From contig JAOUOD010000006.1 of the NCBI GenBank assembly GCA_029880545.1, forward strand, positions 62,001-126,000: DNA of 64,000 nt. Reading direction: 5' to 3'. Below are positions 46,188-56,759 of this stretch, one piece after another. Source of the DNA: Gammaproteobacteria bacterium. GTDB taxonomy: Bacteria > Pseudomonadota > Gammaproteobacteria > Acidiferrobacterales > SZUA-150. The notes under the pieces were generated by a model that saw nothing but the letters and a program-made list of their open reading frames with translations, searched no databases and had not been told where the DNA came from. The stretch's first letter is position 1. Each line of letters begins with the position of its first letter. The position numbers and the translations under genes were made by a program.

Positions 46188-46320
46188 TGGAGCCTTGCTG
46201 CAGGTTTTAAAATCAGGTTGCGGTCACTATAATACACCCAATGTGGGGGCAGGCACGAGAAACACGGCCTGTCATCTCCCTGAACTTTTCAGACAAGAAC
46301 CCGGGACCGGAAAGGCTGCC

Positions 46321-46626
46321 ATGAAACTATTGATACAATCCTTTATCCTGCTTGTTGGCACAGGCTTCCTGCTGTCACCAGCCCATGCCGAAGACAAGGA
46401 ATCTCTTAAACAGAAATGCATAGTACAGCTGGACATTGCTGACAAGGAACTGGAAGCCGCCAAGGCTGACACACTATCTGATGCAGGATCGTTTACGCGT
46501 ATTACTGTCATTCTTACCGACGGCGCCCTGGCCAAGCAATTTGGCTCGTATACCAAGTGCATACGCAAGGCTACTCGTGCACGGGAACTTCTGAAGCCTT
46601 ACAAGAAACAAACAAAAGCCAATTAG
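46321..46626 (+). CDS. Small secreted protein of unknown function
   Basis: A 101-residue protein with a clear signal peptide (MKLLIQSFILLVGTGFLLSPAHA, cleavage after AHA). The mature part of about 78 residues is charged and mostly helical. It has two Cys (KQKCIVQ and YTKCIRK) that could form a disulfide in the periplasm. I recognise no family. The frame is open from 46195, but only this Met begins a signal peptide. It converges with the next gene. Confidence 0.65.
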   Translation: MKLLIQSFILLVGTGFLLSPAHAEDKESLKQKCIVQLDIADKELEAAKADTLSDAGSFTRITVILTDGALAKQFGSYTKCIRKATRARELLKPYKKQTKAN

Positions 46627-46724
46627 CATGCCGAACCCGGCCCTGAACGGTCATCTCGATTCACCAGTGGATCGAGATCGCTACGATCGGTTTCAATCAA
46701 TAATGCGACAAATTACCGCCTGAT

Positions 46725-47465
46725 TCAAACAGGCTCAAGCTCCAGTTCCGGACTGTCTTGTGAGCCAGGCAGACCTTCCGCAGCAGGCTCAATGGCGCGA
46801 GACATCATCATGTAACGCCACCAGTATGTGGACTTGATCGACGAGATAATATCCGAACGCAGCTCGCCTGAAATCCCGAACTCGGTACGCCGCATATCAA
46901 TGACTGATATGGCCTCGCGAAACTTCATGCATATCGCGGCAACAAAATAAAGCATCCAGTCTTCGGAATCTTTTAGCTGGAGATCGGGAAATTCAAAGTC
47001 AGTGTCCGTCAGGCAGTCCAGCTCATACTCTTTCATCTCCTGAACAATTTTAAAGCAACGCAACATGTCCTGCTTGCTGAAACCAAAATACATGCTGGCA
47101 TGTAAATGCAGGTTCAGGCCGCCAATCCAGGGAATGGCACTGTATGGATCATCACCGCTGGCTTGCGGTGCAAAGGAATTATCCCAGGCCTCGATGGCAC
47201 ATACCACCACGCATAATTCTTCAACGAACTTGTAATCATTGAAACTCGAGGCAAACTCCTGATGCTGTTTGAAAAAATTTCTGAAATACGGCGGGTCAAG
47301 CTCAACAACCGGTTTCATGCTGGTAATAATTGCCTTGCGGGCATTGTCACAATGCGCACTTTCTTCAAGACAGTCATTCTGTTGACGCATATTAATGCGT
47401 AACGCTGTCATGGCTTCCTTCCGATCCCTTCCGGAACTTTGTTCTGCCTTCCTGATATCTGCCAT
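46725..47465 (-). CDS. Uncharacterised protein, 246 residues
   Basis: A soluble, mostly helical protein without signal peptide or membrane segments. Features include an N-terminal basic stretch, several scattered Cys (ELCVVVCAIEAWDN, AAICMKFREA), a central WIGGLNLHLHASMYFGFS segment, and an acidic tail (SQDSPELELEPV). No family or motif is recognised. It stands alone, facing the small secreted protein gene. The coding look (codon pattern, length, no competing frame) supports a real gene. Confidence 0.6.
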   Translation of the reverse strand: MADIRKAEQSSGRDRKEAMTALRINMRQQNDCLEESAHCDNARKAIITSMKPVVELDPPYFRNFFKQHQEFASSFNDYKFVEELCVVVCAIEAWDNSFAPQASGDDPYSAIPWIGGLNLHLHASMYFGFSKQDMLRCFKIVQEMKEYELDCLTDTDFEFPDLQLKDSEDWMLYFVAAICMKFREAISVIDMRRTEFGISGELRSDIISSIKSTYWWRYMMMSRAIEPAAEGLPGSQDSPELELEPV

Positions 47466-47647
47466 CCCTGGTCCTCCTGATTGTTGTCAATGTAAAGACC
47501 GGAATAAATTATCCCCGCCATACACCAAGTTACATTTTATGGTAACAATGGCCACAAGTACGGACGACCCGATTTTTGAATATCGCGTTAGCCCGCCCGT
47601 TCAGCCAATCTGACAACAATTCAACGACAATAAACCTGTGTATTCCC

Positions 47648-47673
47648 GAAACGTTGCTACCTAAGAACGTTTC
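47648..47673. promoter_or_regulatory. Perfect inverted repeat before the 154-residue protein gene
   Basis: GAAACGTT and AACGTTTC form an 8-bp perfect inverted repeat with a 10-base spacer, 12 bases before the ATG at 47685. The shape fits an operator or a translation-blocking hairpin. No protein is known to bind it. Confidence 0.45.
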
Positions 47674-47684
47674 GTTGGGGCATA

Positions 47685-48149
47685 ATGCCGTCACCGGGCG
47701 ATACAGTACGGGGCGTACAATTGATGACCACATTCCACCAGGCCATGAGCGGCAGGTTCATCAACCTGTTAAGCTGGGATAACTTGTCAGAATTCTGGAA
47801 TTGTCTGCGCAACCAGGCGGACAACAACTGGTTCATTTACGCCATTAGCGAAACAGCGCCGACGCAGCCAAGTACGCGGGAAGAACTGCTGCGCTTCATC
47901 GACGAAATCGACAGCCTGCTTCGCCGCGAGCACGATGAAGACTATTGCGGGATCGTCTACGCAGATGATCGCACTCATCCCGGATTCGTGAAGATCTATG
48001 ACCCCAACAACCTGGGTGTCGTCTGCGGCTACAGTGAAAACCCGCCGCCGCCAGGCTGGATCCTGTCTCGGATTCCACCGGAACCGCTGAAACACAGCGA
48101 AGTTATTCCGGGTAATCGTCGTCGCTGGTGGCAGCGCCTCTGGGCCTGA
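47685..48149 (+). CDS. Uncharacterised protein, up to 154 residues
   Basis: A soluble protein without signal peptide. Visible features are FINLLSWDNLSEFWNCLRNQADNNWFIY near the start, RLRR-type charged middle (IDEIDSLLRREHDEDYCGIVYAD), and a Pro/Trp-rich end (ENPPPPGWILSRIPPEPL then RRRWWQRLWA). The start may be ATG 47685 (GGGG 4 bases before) or ATG 47724 (GGGG 10 bases before). I recognise no family with certainty. It precedes acs by 108 bases on the same strand. Confidence 0.6.
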   Translation: MPSPGDTVRGVQLMTTFHQAMSGRFINLLSWDNLSEFWNCLRNQADNNWFIYAISETAPTQPSTREELLRFIDEIDSLLRREHDEDYCGIVYADDRTHPGFVKIYDPNNLGVVCGYSENPPPPGWILSRIPPEPLKHSEVIPGNRRRWWQRLWA

Positions 48150-48257
48150 CCGGCCCACGTTTCGAACCAGTCCAAATCCGCCTTTCGACTTGTAGAGCCG
48201 CACACTTCGCGGTAGCTTATGGCCTTTCCCATACCAAAAAAATAGCGAGAAAGTCCA

Positions 48258-50222
48258 ATGTCACAACAAGATATCGAATCGATACTGACCGAGGATCGGA
48301 TTTTTCCGGCCAGCGATGCGTTTAAATCAGCTGCCAGCTTTTCAAAGGCTGACATGGACAAGCTGTACGCGGAGGCAGAAGCCGACCACGAGGGCTACTG
48401 GGCCCGCTTGGCCCGAGAAGAAATGGACTGGCAAACCCCTTTTACCAAGGTGCTCGACTCGTCCAAGGCACCTCATTTTGCCTGGTTTACCGATGGCAAA
48501 ATCAATGTTTCCCACAACTGCCTGGATCGCCATATCGCCGAACGCGGCGACAAGCCGGCCATTATTTTTGAAGGTGAAAAAGGTGACATTCGCAGCTTTA
48601 CCTATCGGCAACTGCTCGCCGATGTATGTCGTTTTGCCAATGGCCTCAAAGCCCAGGGCATCAAAAAAGGTGACCGGGTTGTCATTTATATGCCCATGGT
48701 ACCCGAGGCAGTGGTCGCCATGCAGGCCTGTGCCCGTATCGGCGCAATTCACTCGGTTGTATTCGGCGGTTTTTCGGCCGAGTCCCTGAAAGACCGAATC
48801 GAAGATGCCGGCGCCGTAGCCGTCATCACCGCTGATGGCGGCAATCGTGGCGGCAAGGTCGTGGAGCTCAAAAAAGCCTGTGATGAGGCCATGACCAAGG
48901 GCTGCGCCACCATCAAGACCGTGGTGGTACTGAAGCGCACCGGGCAGCAAATCACCATGACCGATGGTCGCGACATCGCCTGGGACGCCGTCATCGACGG
49001 CCAGGCCGACAGCTGCGAACCGGAATGGGTTGAATCCGAACACCCGCTGTTCCTTCTCTATACCTCGGGCTCAACCGGCAAACCCAAGGGTATCCAGCAC
49101 TCCACCGGCGGTTACCTGCTGAATAGCATCATGACCATGAAGTGGGTGTTCGATATAAATGACAAGGACATATTCTGGTGTACTGCCGATGTCGGCTGGA
49201 TCACCGGTCACAGCTACGTGGCCTACGGCCCCCTGGCAACCGGTGCCACCCAGGTTATCTACGAGGGCGCCCCGGTCATTCCCGATGCGGGTCGCTTCTG
49301 GAAAATTGTCCAGGATCACAAGGTCACGATTTTCTATACCGCTCCGACCGCCATTCGCGCGCTGATGAAAGCCGGCGACAGCTTCCCCAACAGCTACGAC
49401 CTGTCTTCGCTGCGCTTGCTGGGCACGGTAGGTGAGCCTATTAACCCCGAGGCCTGGATCTGGTATCACGAAATTATTGGCCGGAAAAACTGCCCGATCG
49501 TCGATACTTGGTGGCAAACGGAAACCGGCGCCCATGTGATCGCGCCAGTGCCTGGCGCCGTCGATACCAAGCCCGGGTCCTGCACCATTCCTTTGCCAGG
49601 GCTCGCGGTGGACGTCGTCGATGAAGCCGGCAACCCGGTGACAGAAGCCAACAAGGGTGGCTACCTGGTCATCAAAAAACCCTGGCCCTCCATGCTGCGC
49701 ACGGTCTGGGGTGACGACCAGCGCTACATTGACACCTATTGGGCAAAATTCGACAACCGCTATTACGTTGCCGGCGACTCCTGTCGGCGCGATGCGGACG
49801 GGTATTTCTGGATCATGGGTCGTATTGACGATGTGCTGAATGTCTCAGGACACCGTCTTGGTACCATGGAAGTGGAATCCGCGCTGGTAGCGCATGAGCG
49901 CGTTGCTGAAGCCGCCGTAGTCGGCCGTCCCGATGACATCAAAGGTGAGGCGATATTTGCCTTTGTCGTCTGCAAGGGCCCGCGCCCAACCGGTGATGCG
50001 GCAATCGTCCTGACCAAGGAACTGCGCGACTGGGTGGCCAAGGAAATTGGCCCCATCGCCAAGCCTGACGATATTCGCTATGCCGACAACCTGCCCAAGA
50101 CCCGCTCAGGCAAGATCATGCGCCGGCTGTTGCGCAACATTGCCCGCGGCGAAGAGATCACCCAGGACATCTCGACACTGGAGAACGAGGAAATCGTCAA
50201 ACAGTTGGCCGGAGAAATCTGA
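48258..50222 (+). CDS. acs: Acetyl-coenzyme A synthetase
   Basis: A 654-residue AMP-forming acetate:CoA ligase. The adenylation motif [19 protein letters not shown] is near residue 265. WWQTETGAH and the hinge region [21 protein letters not shown] follow. The C-terminal [15 protein letters not shown] contains the Lys that is acetylated by Pat in known enzymes. The length matches the family. The YheT hydrolase gene starts 6 bases after it. Confidence 0.97.
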   Translation: MSQQDIESILTEDRIFPASDAFKSAASFSKADMDKLYAEAEADHEGYWARLAREEMDWQTPFTKVLDSSKAPHFAWFTDGKINVSHNCLDRHIAERGDKPAIIFEGEKGDIRSFTYRQLLADVCRFANGLKAQGIKKGDRVVIYMPMVPEAVVAMQACARIGAIHSVVFGGFSAESLKDRIEDAGAVAVITADGGNRGGKVVELKKACDEAMTKGCATIKTVVVLKRTGQQITMTDGRDIAWDAVIDGQADSCEPEWVESEHPLFLLYTSGSTGKPKGIQHSTGGYLLNSIMTMKWVFDINDKDIFWCTADVGWITGHSYVAYGPLATGATQVIYEGAPVIPDAGRFWKIVQDHKVTIFYTAPTAIRALMKAGDSFPNSYDLSSLRLLGTVGEPINPEAWIWYHEIIGRKNCPIVDTWWQTETGAHVIAPVPGAVDTKPGSCTIPLPGLAVDVVDEAGNPVTEANKGGYLVIKKPWPSMLRTVWGDDQRYIDTYWAKFDNRYYVAGDSCRRDADGYFWIMGRIDDVLNVSGHRLGTMEVESALVAHERVAEAAVVGRPDDIKGEAIFAFVVCKGPRPTGDAAIVLTKELRDWVAKEIGPIAKPDDIRYADNLPKTRSGKIMRRLLRNIARGEEITQDISTLENEEIVKQLAGEI

Positions 50223-50228
50223 TAGCGC

Positions 50229-51197
50229 ATGGAGCGCGGTGGATTTAGGCCCGCCTGGTGGTGTCGGAACCGGCATGGGCAAACCTTGTGGTCGCGGCTA
50301 AGTGCGTATCAGCCGCGACCCAATTACATGCGGGAACGTGTACCACTTCCCGACTCCGATTTCATCGATCTCGACTGGGTTAACCGCGATCATTCCGGTC
50401 AGCCCACGGTGCTGGTCATTCACGGGCTTGAAGGCAGCAGCCGGTCACCCTACGCACTCGGATTAATGCGGGCTATCGAAAACGAAGGTTGGCGCGGCGT
50501 GGTCATGAATCTGCGTGGCTGCTCCGGAGACGACAACCGGCTGTCAAGAGCCTATCATTCCGGCGACACCGAAGATGTCGATTACATCGTCAAGCATGCA
50601 CTTTCCAGTTGTGGTGATCATCCACTGGCTGTTGTCGGCTATTCCATTGGCGGCAACATGTTGCTGAAATGGCTGGGAGAAGAACGAACCCGGCCGGATA
50701 TTGCCTGCGCAATCGCAGTCTCCGTGCCGTTCAACCTCGGGGCATGTACCGACGTACTGTCAGGCAGCCTGTTTCGCATCTATGAAAACTATTTCATGAA
50801 ACGACTCAAGGCCCGCATTGCACGAAAAATGAGAACCATGGCAATGCCGGTCACAGCCAATGAACTTTCGCGCCTGCGAAGCATACGTCAGTTTGATGAC
50901 GCGATCACATCCAGGCTACATGGCTTTTCTGATGCCGATGATTACTACAACCAGAGCAGTTGTCGACAGTACCTTGGCGGCATTACCGCCAACAGCCTGA
51001 TTATTCACGCGGCCGATGACCCGTTTATGACTCCCGAGGTCACCCCCCGGACCGATGAACTGGGACCAGGTGCCCGACTGGAGCTCTACGATCGCGGAGG
51101 TCATGTCGGGTTTGTCTCAGGAGCCGTGCCCGGCAAGGCCAAGTACTGGCTGGAGCAACGAATCAAAGAGTACATCAAGACAAATATCGCCGGGTAA
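50229..51197 (+). CDS. YheT-family alpha/beta hydrolase
   Basis: A 322-residue hydrolase of the YheT/EMB8 group. The oxyanion region is LVIHGLEGSSRSPY, the nucleophile elbow GYSIGGNML (Ser), then HAADDPFMTPEVTP (Asp) and DRGGHVGFVSG (His), so the triad is intact. The N-terminal RNRHGQTLWSRL matches the family (RNPHLQTL in E. coli). It is probably a carboxylesterase with an unknown substrate. It lies 6 bases after acs, so the two are likely co-transcribed. Confidence 0.9.
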   Translation: MERGGFRPAWWCRNRHGQTLWSRLSAYQPRPNYMRERVPLPDSDFIDLDWVNRDHSGQPTVLVIHGLEGSSRSPYALGLMRAIENEGWRGVVMNLRGCSGDDNRLSRAYHSGDTEDVDYIVKHALSSCGDHPLAVVGYSIGGNMLLKWLGEERTRPDIACAIAVSVPFNLGACTDVLSGSLFRIYENYFMKRLKARIARKMRTMAMPVTANELSRLRSIRQFDDAITSRLHGFSDADDYYNQSSCRQYLGGITANSLIIHAADDPFMTPEVTPRTDELGPGARLELYDRGGHVGFVSGAVPGKAKYWLEQRIKEYIKTNIAG

Positions 51198-51237
51198 CAA
51201 GGCAGGTTGATCGACACCGACCGGGCAACGGGTTTGC

Positions 51238-51468
51238 TTAGTCGTCAGGAGAATCCGGCCCCCACCCAGCCTGCTCGTTATCGCATTTACGACAGTCAAT
51301 CATGGTGCCCAATTGCTGCTGTCTTCCCGGTTCGGTCAATACCCAGGATCGTTCCGACCACGGAGGCTGGTGACGAAAATGCCTGCCATGACCACAGCCC
51401 AGTTCTGCCACCCACTGGTTTTCGTCATCAAGGTGCCAACCTGTTATAGGCTGTTTCAAGACGATCAA
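51238..51468 (-). CDS. DUF3565 family small zinc-type protein
   Basis: A 76-residue protein beginning MIVLKQPITGWHLDDENQWVAELGCGHGRHFRHQPPW, a pattern I know from DUF3565 proteins, with WVLTEPGRQQQLG and a second Cys pair (CRKCDN). The Cys and His residues suggest a small metal-binding fold. Function is unknown. It is convergent with the YheT gene, 41 bases away, and followed upstream by the ferric-reductase-like gene. Confidence 0.8.
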   Translation of the reverse strand: MIVLKQPITGWHLDDENQWVAELGCGHGRHFRHQPPWSERSWVLTEPGRQQQLGTMIDCRKCDNEQAGWGPDSPDD

Positions 51469-51504
51469 TCACCCGGCTGTTGCAGATTCAGCGCGACAGG
51501 TGAC

Positions 51505-52116
51505 TCAGCGTTTTCGATTACGCACTTCCCGGATATTGAGCCACAAGGCGGCCAGGGTAATCAGCACATAGGGCAAATAAGTCACTGGCTTGCTCCACGC
51601 CCGTTCCGCGAAAGTGGCAAAGAATATCAGCCACAGGTAATACATGCTGTAGAAATAAAACGGCTTCAGCCACGCCATTCGCTGCATCAGCACCGGCCAA
51701 ATGGAGGTGAAAACCATCATGAAAATGATCACGTACGCCAGACCACCCAGGACTATGGTGTCCCAGCGCACAATTGATAGAAAGTAATCCTTGCCATACA
51801 GCAACAGGCTCAACAGGAATCCGCCGTGCACCAGGTGCGACGTCGCGAAAGACAAACCGATAAACCTGCGATTGTCAGCAACCCAGTCACTAAAACGTCC
51901 TGGCCGGTAACGGCTCAGTGCGCCGGACAAAAACAACAACATGAACAGGATCATTGATACTGCAGCGGTGATGCGAATCATCAGTCGCGCACCATCCTTG
52001 CCCAACCCGTATTTATGCTGAACAGTGGCAGTAATTAGTGCAAGCACTATGGAAACCAGTACAAGCAACATACCTCCGCCAAAAAACGCCGCCATCCCTG
52101 TTTTCTTGTTCTGCAT
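51505..52116 (-). CDS. Ferric-reductase-like (MsrQ/YedZ-type) heme membrane protein
   Basis: About 203 residues with six membrane segments. Conserved His residues are seen in SFATSHLVHGGFLLSLLLYG, fitting the heme b ligands of the ferric reductase transmembrane domain. The start is placed at ATG 52116, with AAAGG 10 bases before it; an ATG at 52134 would add six residues. No NAD or flavin domain is fused, so electrons would come from a partner as in MsrPQ, but no msrP is adjacent. The exact role is open. Confidence 0.72.
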   Translation of the reverse strand: MQNKKTGMAAFFGGGMLLVLVSIVLALITATVQHKYGLGKDGARLMIRITAAVSMILFMLLFLSGALSRYRPGRFSDWVADNRRFIGLSFATSHLVHGGFLLSLLLYGKDYFLSIVRWDTIVLGGLAYVIIFMMVFTSIWPVLMQRMAWLKPFYFYSMYYLWLIFFATFAERAWSKPVTYLPYVLITLAALWLNIREVRNRKR

Positions 52117-52241
52117 CAGTAATACACCTTTCATGATTTGTTCTTGACAGTCCGGAATTATAGACCTTAACCGGGAAAATCAAACCTGTATTATCAGGAT
52201 ATCTTCAGCTCACAATTTATGAAAACGGGCCGAATGAATAA

Positions 52242-52748
52242 TCAGGAATCTCCGCACCCGGCATCACAGGTGGGCAACAGTCGCAACCCGCCGATCAGGA
52301 TGACACACATCGCTGCCAACATCAGTCGCAGATCCCACCTGCCGACAATCACAATACTTATTGCAAACATTGCCAGCGTTATCATCATGGCGCGCTGGCG
52401 CATGGTCTTGTCAATACATCGCTTCTGTCGCCACTGAAGCAAGGGCGGACCGAGATAGCGATTGCTCAACAGTGCTGCATGGAATTTTGGCGACGATCTG
52501 GAAAAACAAAATGCTGCCAGCAGAATAAAGGGTGTTGTCGGCAACAGTGGAAGAAAGACGCCAAGTACGCCAAGACTGGTGGCGACAATGCCCGCCCCGC
52601 TGTACAACAGCCGTGCAGCCGCGGAACTATGGAGCCGCAGATCCGCAGTGCCATGATCGACGCCTGACCTGACAGATGTATCGGTAACCTGGCTCACCAG
52701 TCCCGGCTCTGCGAGTTTTTGCACAGTATCCTGTTTTCCGCGTTTCAA
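52242..52748 (-). CDS. YbaN (DUF454) family membrane protein
   Basis: A 168-residue protein whose core (GIVATSLGVLGVFLPLLPTTPFILLAAFCFSRSSPKFHAAL...PPLLQWRQKRCIDKTMR) is the DUF454/YbaN signature, with three to four membrane segments. About 45 extra N-terminal residues precede the core, compared with roughly 125 for E. coli YbaN, so a later start is possible. It ends in a Cys-bearing tail (PTCDAGCGDS). Function is unknown for the family. Confidence 0.82.
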   Translation of the reverse strand: MKRGKQDTVQKLAEPGLVSQVTDTSVRSGVDHGTADLRLHSSAAARLLYSGAGIVATSLGVLGVFLPLLPTTPFILLAAFCFSRSSPKFHAALLSNRYLGPPLLQWRQKRCIDKTMRQRAMMITLAMFAISIVIVGRWDLRLMLAAMCVILIGGLRLLPTCDAGCGDS

Positions 52749-52795
52749 TAGAATTTTCCACTTATCCTATCTATATAGTTTGACTTAAGAAAACA

Positions 52796-52821
52796 AAAAA
52801 GGAGGCAAATGCCTCCTTTTT
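52796..52821. terminator. Bidirectional terminator after pnp
   Basis: An 11-bp stem (AAAAAGGAGGC/GCCTCCTTTTT) with a 4-base loop, giving T-runs on both strands. It lies 34 bases beyond the pnp stop and ends the rimP-to-pnp operon. Confidence 0.92.
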
Positions 52822-52854
52822 CTGCCGTTGTGACAAAAATTTTCAAACTACGGC

Positions 52855-54951
52855 TCAGGCAGTCTCGGAATTCTCCTCGAGCGCTTTCATGCTGAGGCGT
52901 ATACGGCCCTGGCGATCAATCTCAAGCACCTTGACTCGCACCATCTCTCCTTCACTGAGCTTGTCACTGACTTTCTCGACACGTTCCTGCGAAATCTGGG
53001 AGATATGTACCAGGCCGTCCTTGCCAGGCAGGATCGTAACAAATGCACCGAAATCCATGAGCTTGGAAACCTTGCCTTCGTAGACCATACCAACTTCAAC
53101 ATCAGCCGTAATCTGTTCAATGCGACGACGTGCTTCATCACCGCCGGCCGCGTCTACAGAAGAAATATTCACCGTGCCGTCATCCGTCAGGTCGATCGTT
53201 GCGCCGGTCTCTTCACACAAGGCACGAATGGTTGCACCACCCTTGCCAATAACATCACGAATCTTTTCAGGATTAATCTTGAACGTAATGATGCGCGGCG
53301 CAAAGTCAGACAGTTTTTCACGCGGCGCGGAAATCGCCTTGTTCATCTCGCCCAGGATATGCAGGCGGCCTTCTTTTGCCTGGCTCAGGGCCACTTCCAT
53401 GATTTCCCTGGTGATGCCGTTGATCTTGATATCCATCTGCAACGCAGTCACGCCATCAGCAGTACCGGCCACCTTGAAATCCATGTCACCCAGGTGATCT
53501 TCATCACCCAGGATATCGGTCAATACGGCAAACCTGTCTTCTTCCTTGATCAAGCCCATGGCGACACCGGCAACCGGCCCCTTGGTGGGTACGCCGGCAT
53601 CCATCAGCGACAACGATGTGCCACACACTGAAGCCATGGAACTGGATCCGTTGGATTCAGTGATTTCGGAAACAACACGGACAACGTATGGATAGCCATC
53701 CATTTCCGGCAGCACCGCGGCCACACCGCGTTTTGCCAGGCGGCCATGACCAATTTCACGGCGTTTCGGGCTACCAACACGACCGGTTTCACCTACACAG
53801 AATGGCGGGAAGTTATAGTGCAGCATGAACGGATCTTTGTGTTCGCCTTCAAGCGCATCAATGATTTGCGCGTCACGACTGGTGCCAAGCGTGGTCACTA
53901 CCAGCGCCTGGGTTTCGCCACGGGTAAACAGCGCGGAACCATGAGTGCGCGGCAGAATACCGGTACGAATGGAAATCGGTCGAACGGACCGAGTATCGCG
54001 ACCATCGATGCGAGGCTCGCCCTGCAGAATGCGTCCACGAACAATTTTCTTTTCCAGTTTCTTGAACAGGCCCTTGACCGCTTCGACTTCGTCGTCACTG
54101 CTGCCTTCAGGACACAGCCCAGCAACCACACGGTTACGCACTTCGCCAACGGCTGCGTAACGATCCATCTTGTCGGCAATGGAATAAGCCTTGCCCAGGT
54201 CCGCTTCCGCGATTTCGGCCACTTTCGCCATCTTGGATTCGTCCTTTTCCGGGGCGGCCCAGTCCCAAGGCTGCACACCAGCCTGGGCAACCAGATCACG
54301 TATGGCGCTAATAGCTGTACGCTGCGCCTCGTGCCCAAATACCACGGCGCCCAGCATGATTTCTTCTGATAACAGTTTTGCCTCTGATTCCACCATCAAC
54401 ACGGCATCGTCGGTACCCGAAACCACCAGGTCCAGGTCAGATGTCGCCAGTTCGGCCATGGTCGGGTTAAGCAGGTAGTTGCCGTCCTTGTAACCCACAC
54501 GGGCTGCGCCGATAGGCCCATCAAACGGTGCGCCGGTCAGGGACACGGCCGCGGAGGCGCCAATCATGGAAATAATTTCCGGGTCAATATTCGGATCGCT
54601 GGACAGTACGGTAATAATGACCTGGACTTCGTTGGTGAACCCGTCGGGGAACAACGGGCGAATCGGGCGATCAATCAGGCGAGCGGTCAGGATTTCCTTT
54701 TCGGAAGGACGGCCTTCCCGACGGAAGAATCCACCCGGGATTCGGCCGGCGGCGTAGGTTTTCTCCTGGTAGTCGATGGTGAGCGGGAAGAAATCCCCAC
54801 CACGACCTTCCTTTGCGGCAACGGCCGTTGCCAGTACCACGGTGTCACCCATGCTGGCCATGACTGCGCCACTGGCCTGGCGGGCGATTTCGCCGGTTTC
54901 CAAAGTTACCTTCTGATTACCATAGTCGAACGATACGCTTACTTTTGCCAC
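52855..54951 (-). CDS. pnp: Polyribonucleotide nucleotidyltransferase
   Basis: A 698-residue phosphorolytic 3'-5' exonuclease of the RNA degradosome. It has two RNase PH-like cores ([51 protein letters not shown]), the catalytic [18 protein letters not shown], a KH domain ([22 protein letters not shown]) and a C-terminal S1 domain ([20 protein letters not shown]). It follows rpsO by 44 bases, the standard order. Confidence 0.97.
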   Translation of the reverse strand: MAKVSVSFDYGNQKVTLETGEIARQASGAVMASMGDTVVLATAVAAKEGRGGDFFPLTIDYQEKTYAAGRIPGGFFRREGRPSEKEILTARLIDRPIRPLFPDGFTNEVQVIITVLSSDPNIDPEIISMIGASAAVSLTGAPFDGPIGAARVGYKDGNYLLNPTMAELATSDLDLVVSGTDDAVLMVESEAKLLSEEIMLGAVVFGHEAQRTAISAIRDLVAQAGVQPWDWAAPEKDESKMAKVAEIAEADLGKAYSIADKMDRYAAVGEVRNRVVAGLCPEGSSDDEVEAVKGLFKKLEKKIVRGRILQGEPRIDGRDTRSVRPISIRTGILPRTHGSALFTRGETQALVVTTLGTSRDAQIIDALEGEHKDPFMLHYNFPPFCVGETGRVGSPKRREIGHGRLAKRGVAAVLPEMDGYPYVVRVVSEITESNGSSSMASVCGTSLSLMDAGVPTKGPVAGVAMGLIKEEDRFAVLTDILGDEDHLGDMDFKVAGTADGVTALQMDIKINGITREIMEVALSQAKEGRLHILGEMNKAISAPREKLSDFAPRIITFKINPEKIRDVIGKGGATIRALCEETGATIDLTDDGTVNISSVDAAGGDEARRRIEQITADVEVGMVYEGKVSKLMDFGAFVTILPGKDGLVHISQISQERVEKVSDKLSEGEMVRVKVLEIDRQGRIRLSMKALEENSETA

Positions 54952-54995
54952 TAATCCGCTCCCGGTGGGGTTATCTATTTTATCTGATTTTTCAA

Positions 54996-55265
54996 TTACT
55001 TACGCAGACCGAGACGATCGATCAATGAACGGTAGCGATTGATGTCCTTGCCCTTCAGGTAATCGAGCAATTTACGACGCTTGTTTACCATGCGCAGCAG
55101 ACCAACACGTGAATGGTGGTCGTGTTTGTGTTCCTGGAAATGGGAACTCAAATCATTAATCTGGGCAGACAACAGTGCAACCTGAACTTCAGGAGAGCCA
55201 GTGTCACCATCTTTGAGCTGGTAATCTTTTACCACGCCCGCTTTGTCATCAGCTGTTAAAGCCAT
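54996..55265 (-). CDS. rpsO: 30S ribosomal protein S15
   Basis: An 89-residue ribosomal protein with [41 protein letters not shown], the S15 signature. The start is ATG 55265 ([12 protein letters not shown]), with AGAGG before it; a frame extension to 55298 adds 11 unrelated residues. It lies between truB and pnp, where rpsO normally is. Confidence 0.97.
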   Translation of the reverse strand: MALTADDKAGVVKDYQLKDGDTGSPEVQVALLSAQINDLSSHFQEHKHDHHSRVGLLRMVNKRRKLLDYLKGKDINRYRSLIDRLGLRK

Positions 55266-55372
55266 TTCAATAAACCTCTTCCCGTTAAAATGAACCAAAT
55301 TTCAGAAGGCGCGTATTCTAACTGCGTCAACACCGCTTCTCAACCTGTTTTTTTTCAATTTTTCCAGCAAAT

Positions 55373-56293
55373 TCAAGCCTTTTGCTGCGAAATCATCAAT
55401 CTCCTGGGTGCTACCCGGCCGTCATCCAATACCTCGCCCATGCCCAGAAACTGCCTGTCAGGCTCGTACAGCCTCACCCAGCCCGGCGCATGGCCATGGG
55501 TCATGGAAATGGGCTGCCCCTGCAACAGGTAATGCGTGGCCAGGGATGTCAGTGTCACCTCGGGCAGCCCCATCAGGGCATCATCAATGGGTGCCAGTAA
55601 TGCCGCTCGAGCCAATTCATCAATATCCCGGATCTCGTCGATCGTGACCGCATTGTCAAGACTCAGCTCGCCCACCCGGGTTCGCCGCAGGGCGGTCATG
55701 TGGGCGCCACAACCGAGCATCTGGCCCAGGTCGTGCACCAACGCCCGCACATACGTACCCTTGCTGCAATTGATTTCCAGCCGGCAGCTTTCATCCGCAG
55801 GCCAGTCCAGCACACGAATATCATAAACTGTCACTGTTCGCGCCTGGCGCTCCACCTCAACACCTTCGCGCGCCAGCTTGTACAATGCCTGGCCGTTCAT
55901 CTTGACTGCGGAATACATGGGTGGCAGCTGCTCGATTCGACCAACAAAATGTTTCAGCGCATTTTCCACATCGCGTCGCGATACATTAACCTCGTGCTCG
56001 GCAACAATCTGGCCGTCCGCATCGTAAGTATCCGTTTCCTGGCCCAGCCTGAATTCGCAAATATAGGTCTTGTCTGAATCCAGCAGAAACTGGCTGACCT
56101 TTGTGCCTTCACCAAAACATAACGGCAACAAGCCTGTCGCTATAGGATCAAGACTGCCGGTATGACCGGCCTTGCAAGCCCTGAAAACATGTTTGACCTC
56201 CTGCAAGGCGCCGTTGGAGGTGAGCCCCTGTGGCTTGTCGAGCAGCAGGATGCCGTCTACATCAATACAATTCTTTCGTTTTCTTCTGCCCAA
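55373..56293 (-). CDS. truB: tRNA pseudouridine-55 synthase
   Basis: A 306-residue pseudouridine synthase that modifies U55 in the T-loop of tRNA. The catalytic Asp is in GHTGSLDPIATGLLP (near residue 47). KPQGLTSNGALQEVK and the GTYVRALVHDLGQMLGCGAH RNA-binding segment are also clear, with a small PUA-like C-terminal domain. It sits between rbfA and rpsO in the usual order. Confidence 0.96.
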   Translation of the reverse strand: MGRRKRKNCIDVDGILLLDKPQGLTSNGALQEVKHVFRACKAGHTGSLDPIATGLLPLCFGEGTKVSQFLLDSDKTYICEFRLGQETDTYDADGQIVAEHEVNVSRRDVENALKHFVGRIEQLPPMYSAVKMNGQALYKLAREGVEVERQARTVTVYDIRVLDWPADESCRLEINCSKGTYVRALVHDLGQMLGCGAHMTALRRTRVGELSLDNAVTIDEIRDIDELARAALLAPIDDALMGLPEVTLTSLATHYLLQGQPISMTHGHAPGWVRLYEPDRQFLGMGEVLDDGRVAPRRLMISQQKA

Positions 56294-56334
56294 AACGATA
56301 TAACTCTCTCGTGGAAAATGTCGAGCAACCCGGA

Positions 56335-56718
56335 CTACTGGTCGGGTTTGTCGTCGTGGTGAATCCTGTTGAACAAGTCCTCCATTTTAGAACCGTGCTC
56401 AACAGCGACATCATATTCAAAAACCAGCTTTGGCAAGCCGCGCAAATCCACCTTGTCGCGAAGACAATGGCGCAGGTAGCCGCTCGCCCGGTTAAGATCC
56501 TTCACAATTTCAGCCGGATCACTGTCCTTGCCAATCAGCGTGAAAAAGACGCGGGCATTTCGAAGATCAGGAGATACATCAACTGCAGTGAGAGTTATAT
56601 AAGCTGACTTGCGGTGCTCAAAATCCTGGCGCAGAACTTCCGCCAGCCCACGCCTGATGACCTCGCCGATACGGCGAGGCCTGGTGCCATCACCACGTTG
56701 AGAGTTTCCTGGTGCCAA
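56335..56718 (-). CDS. rbfA: 30S ribosome-binding factor A
   Basis: A 127-residue KH-like protein for late 16S rRNA maturation. The N-terminus RIGEVIRRGLAEVLRQDFEHR and the C-terminal LRHCLRDKVDLRGLPKLVFEYD segments are typical. It lies 41 bases after infB and before truB. Confidence 0.94.
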   Translation of the reverse strand: MAPGNSQRGDGTRPRRIGEVIRRGLAEVLRQDFEHRKSAYITLTAVDVSPDLRNARVFFTLIGKDSDPAEIVKDLNRASGYLRHCLRDKVDLRGLPKLVFEYDVAVEHGSKMEDLFNRIHHDDKPDQ

Positions 56719-56759
56719 GGAATGTCGCCGTTACAGTTTAAGTCAGATTGGCTGGCGAA

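Noticed and set aside
46653-46678. Hairpin ATCTCGAT/ATCGAGAT as terminator between convergent genes
   Set aside because: The stem is perfect over 8 bp, but there is no T-run on either strand and the loop is 10 bases, so support is too weak for a feature.
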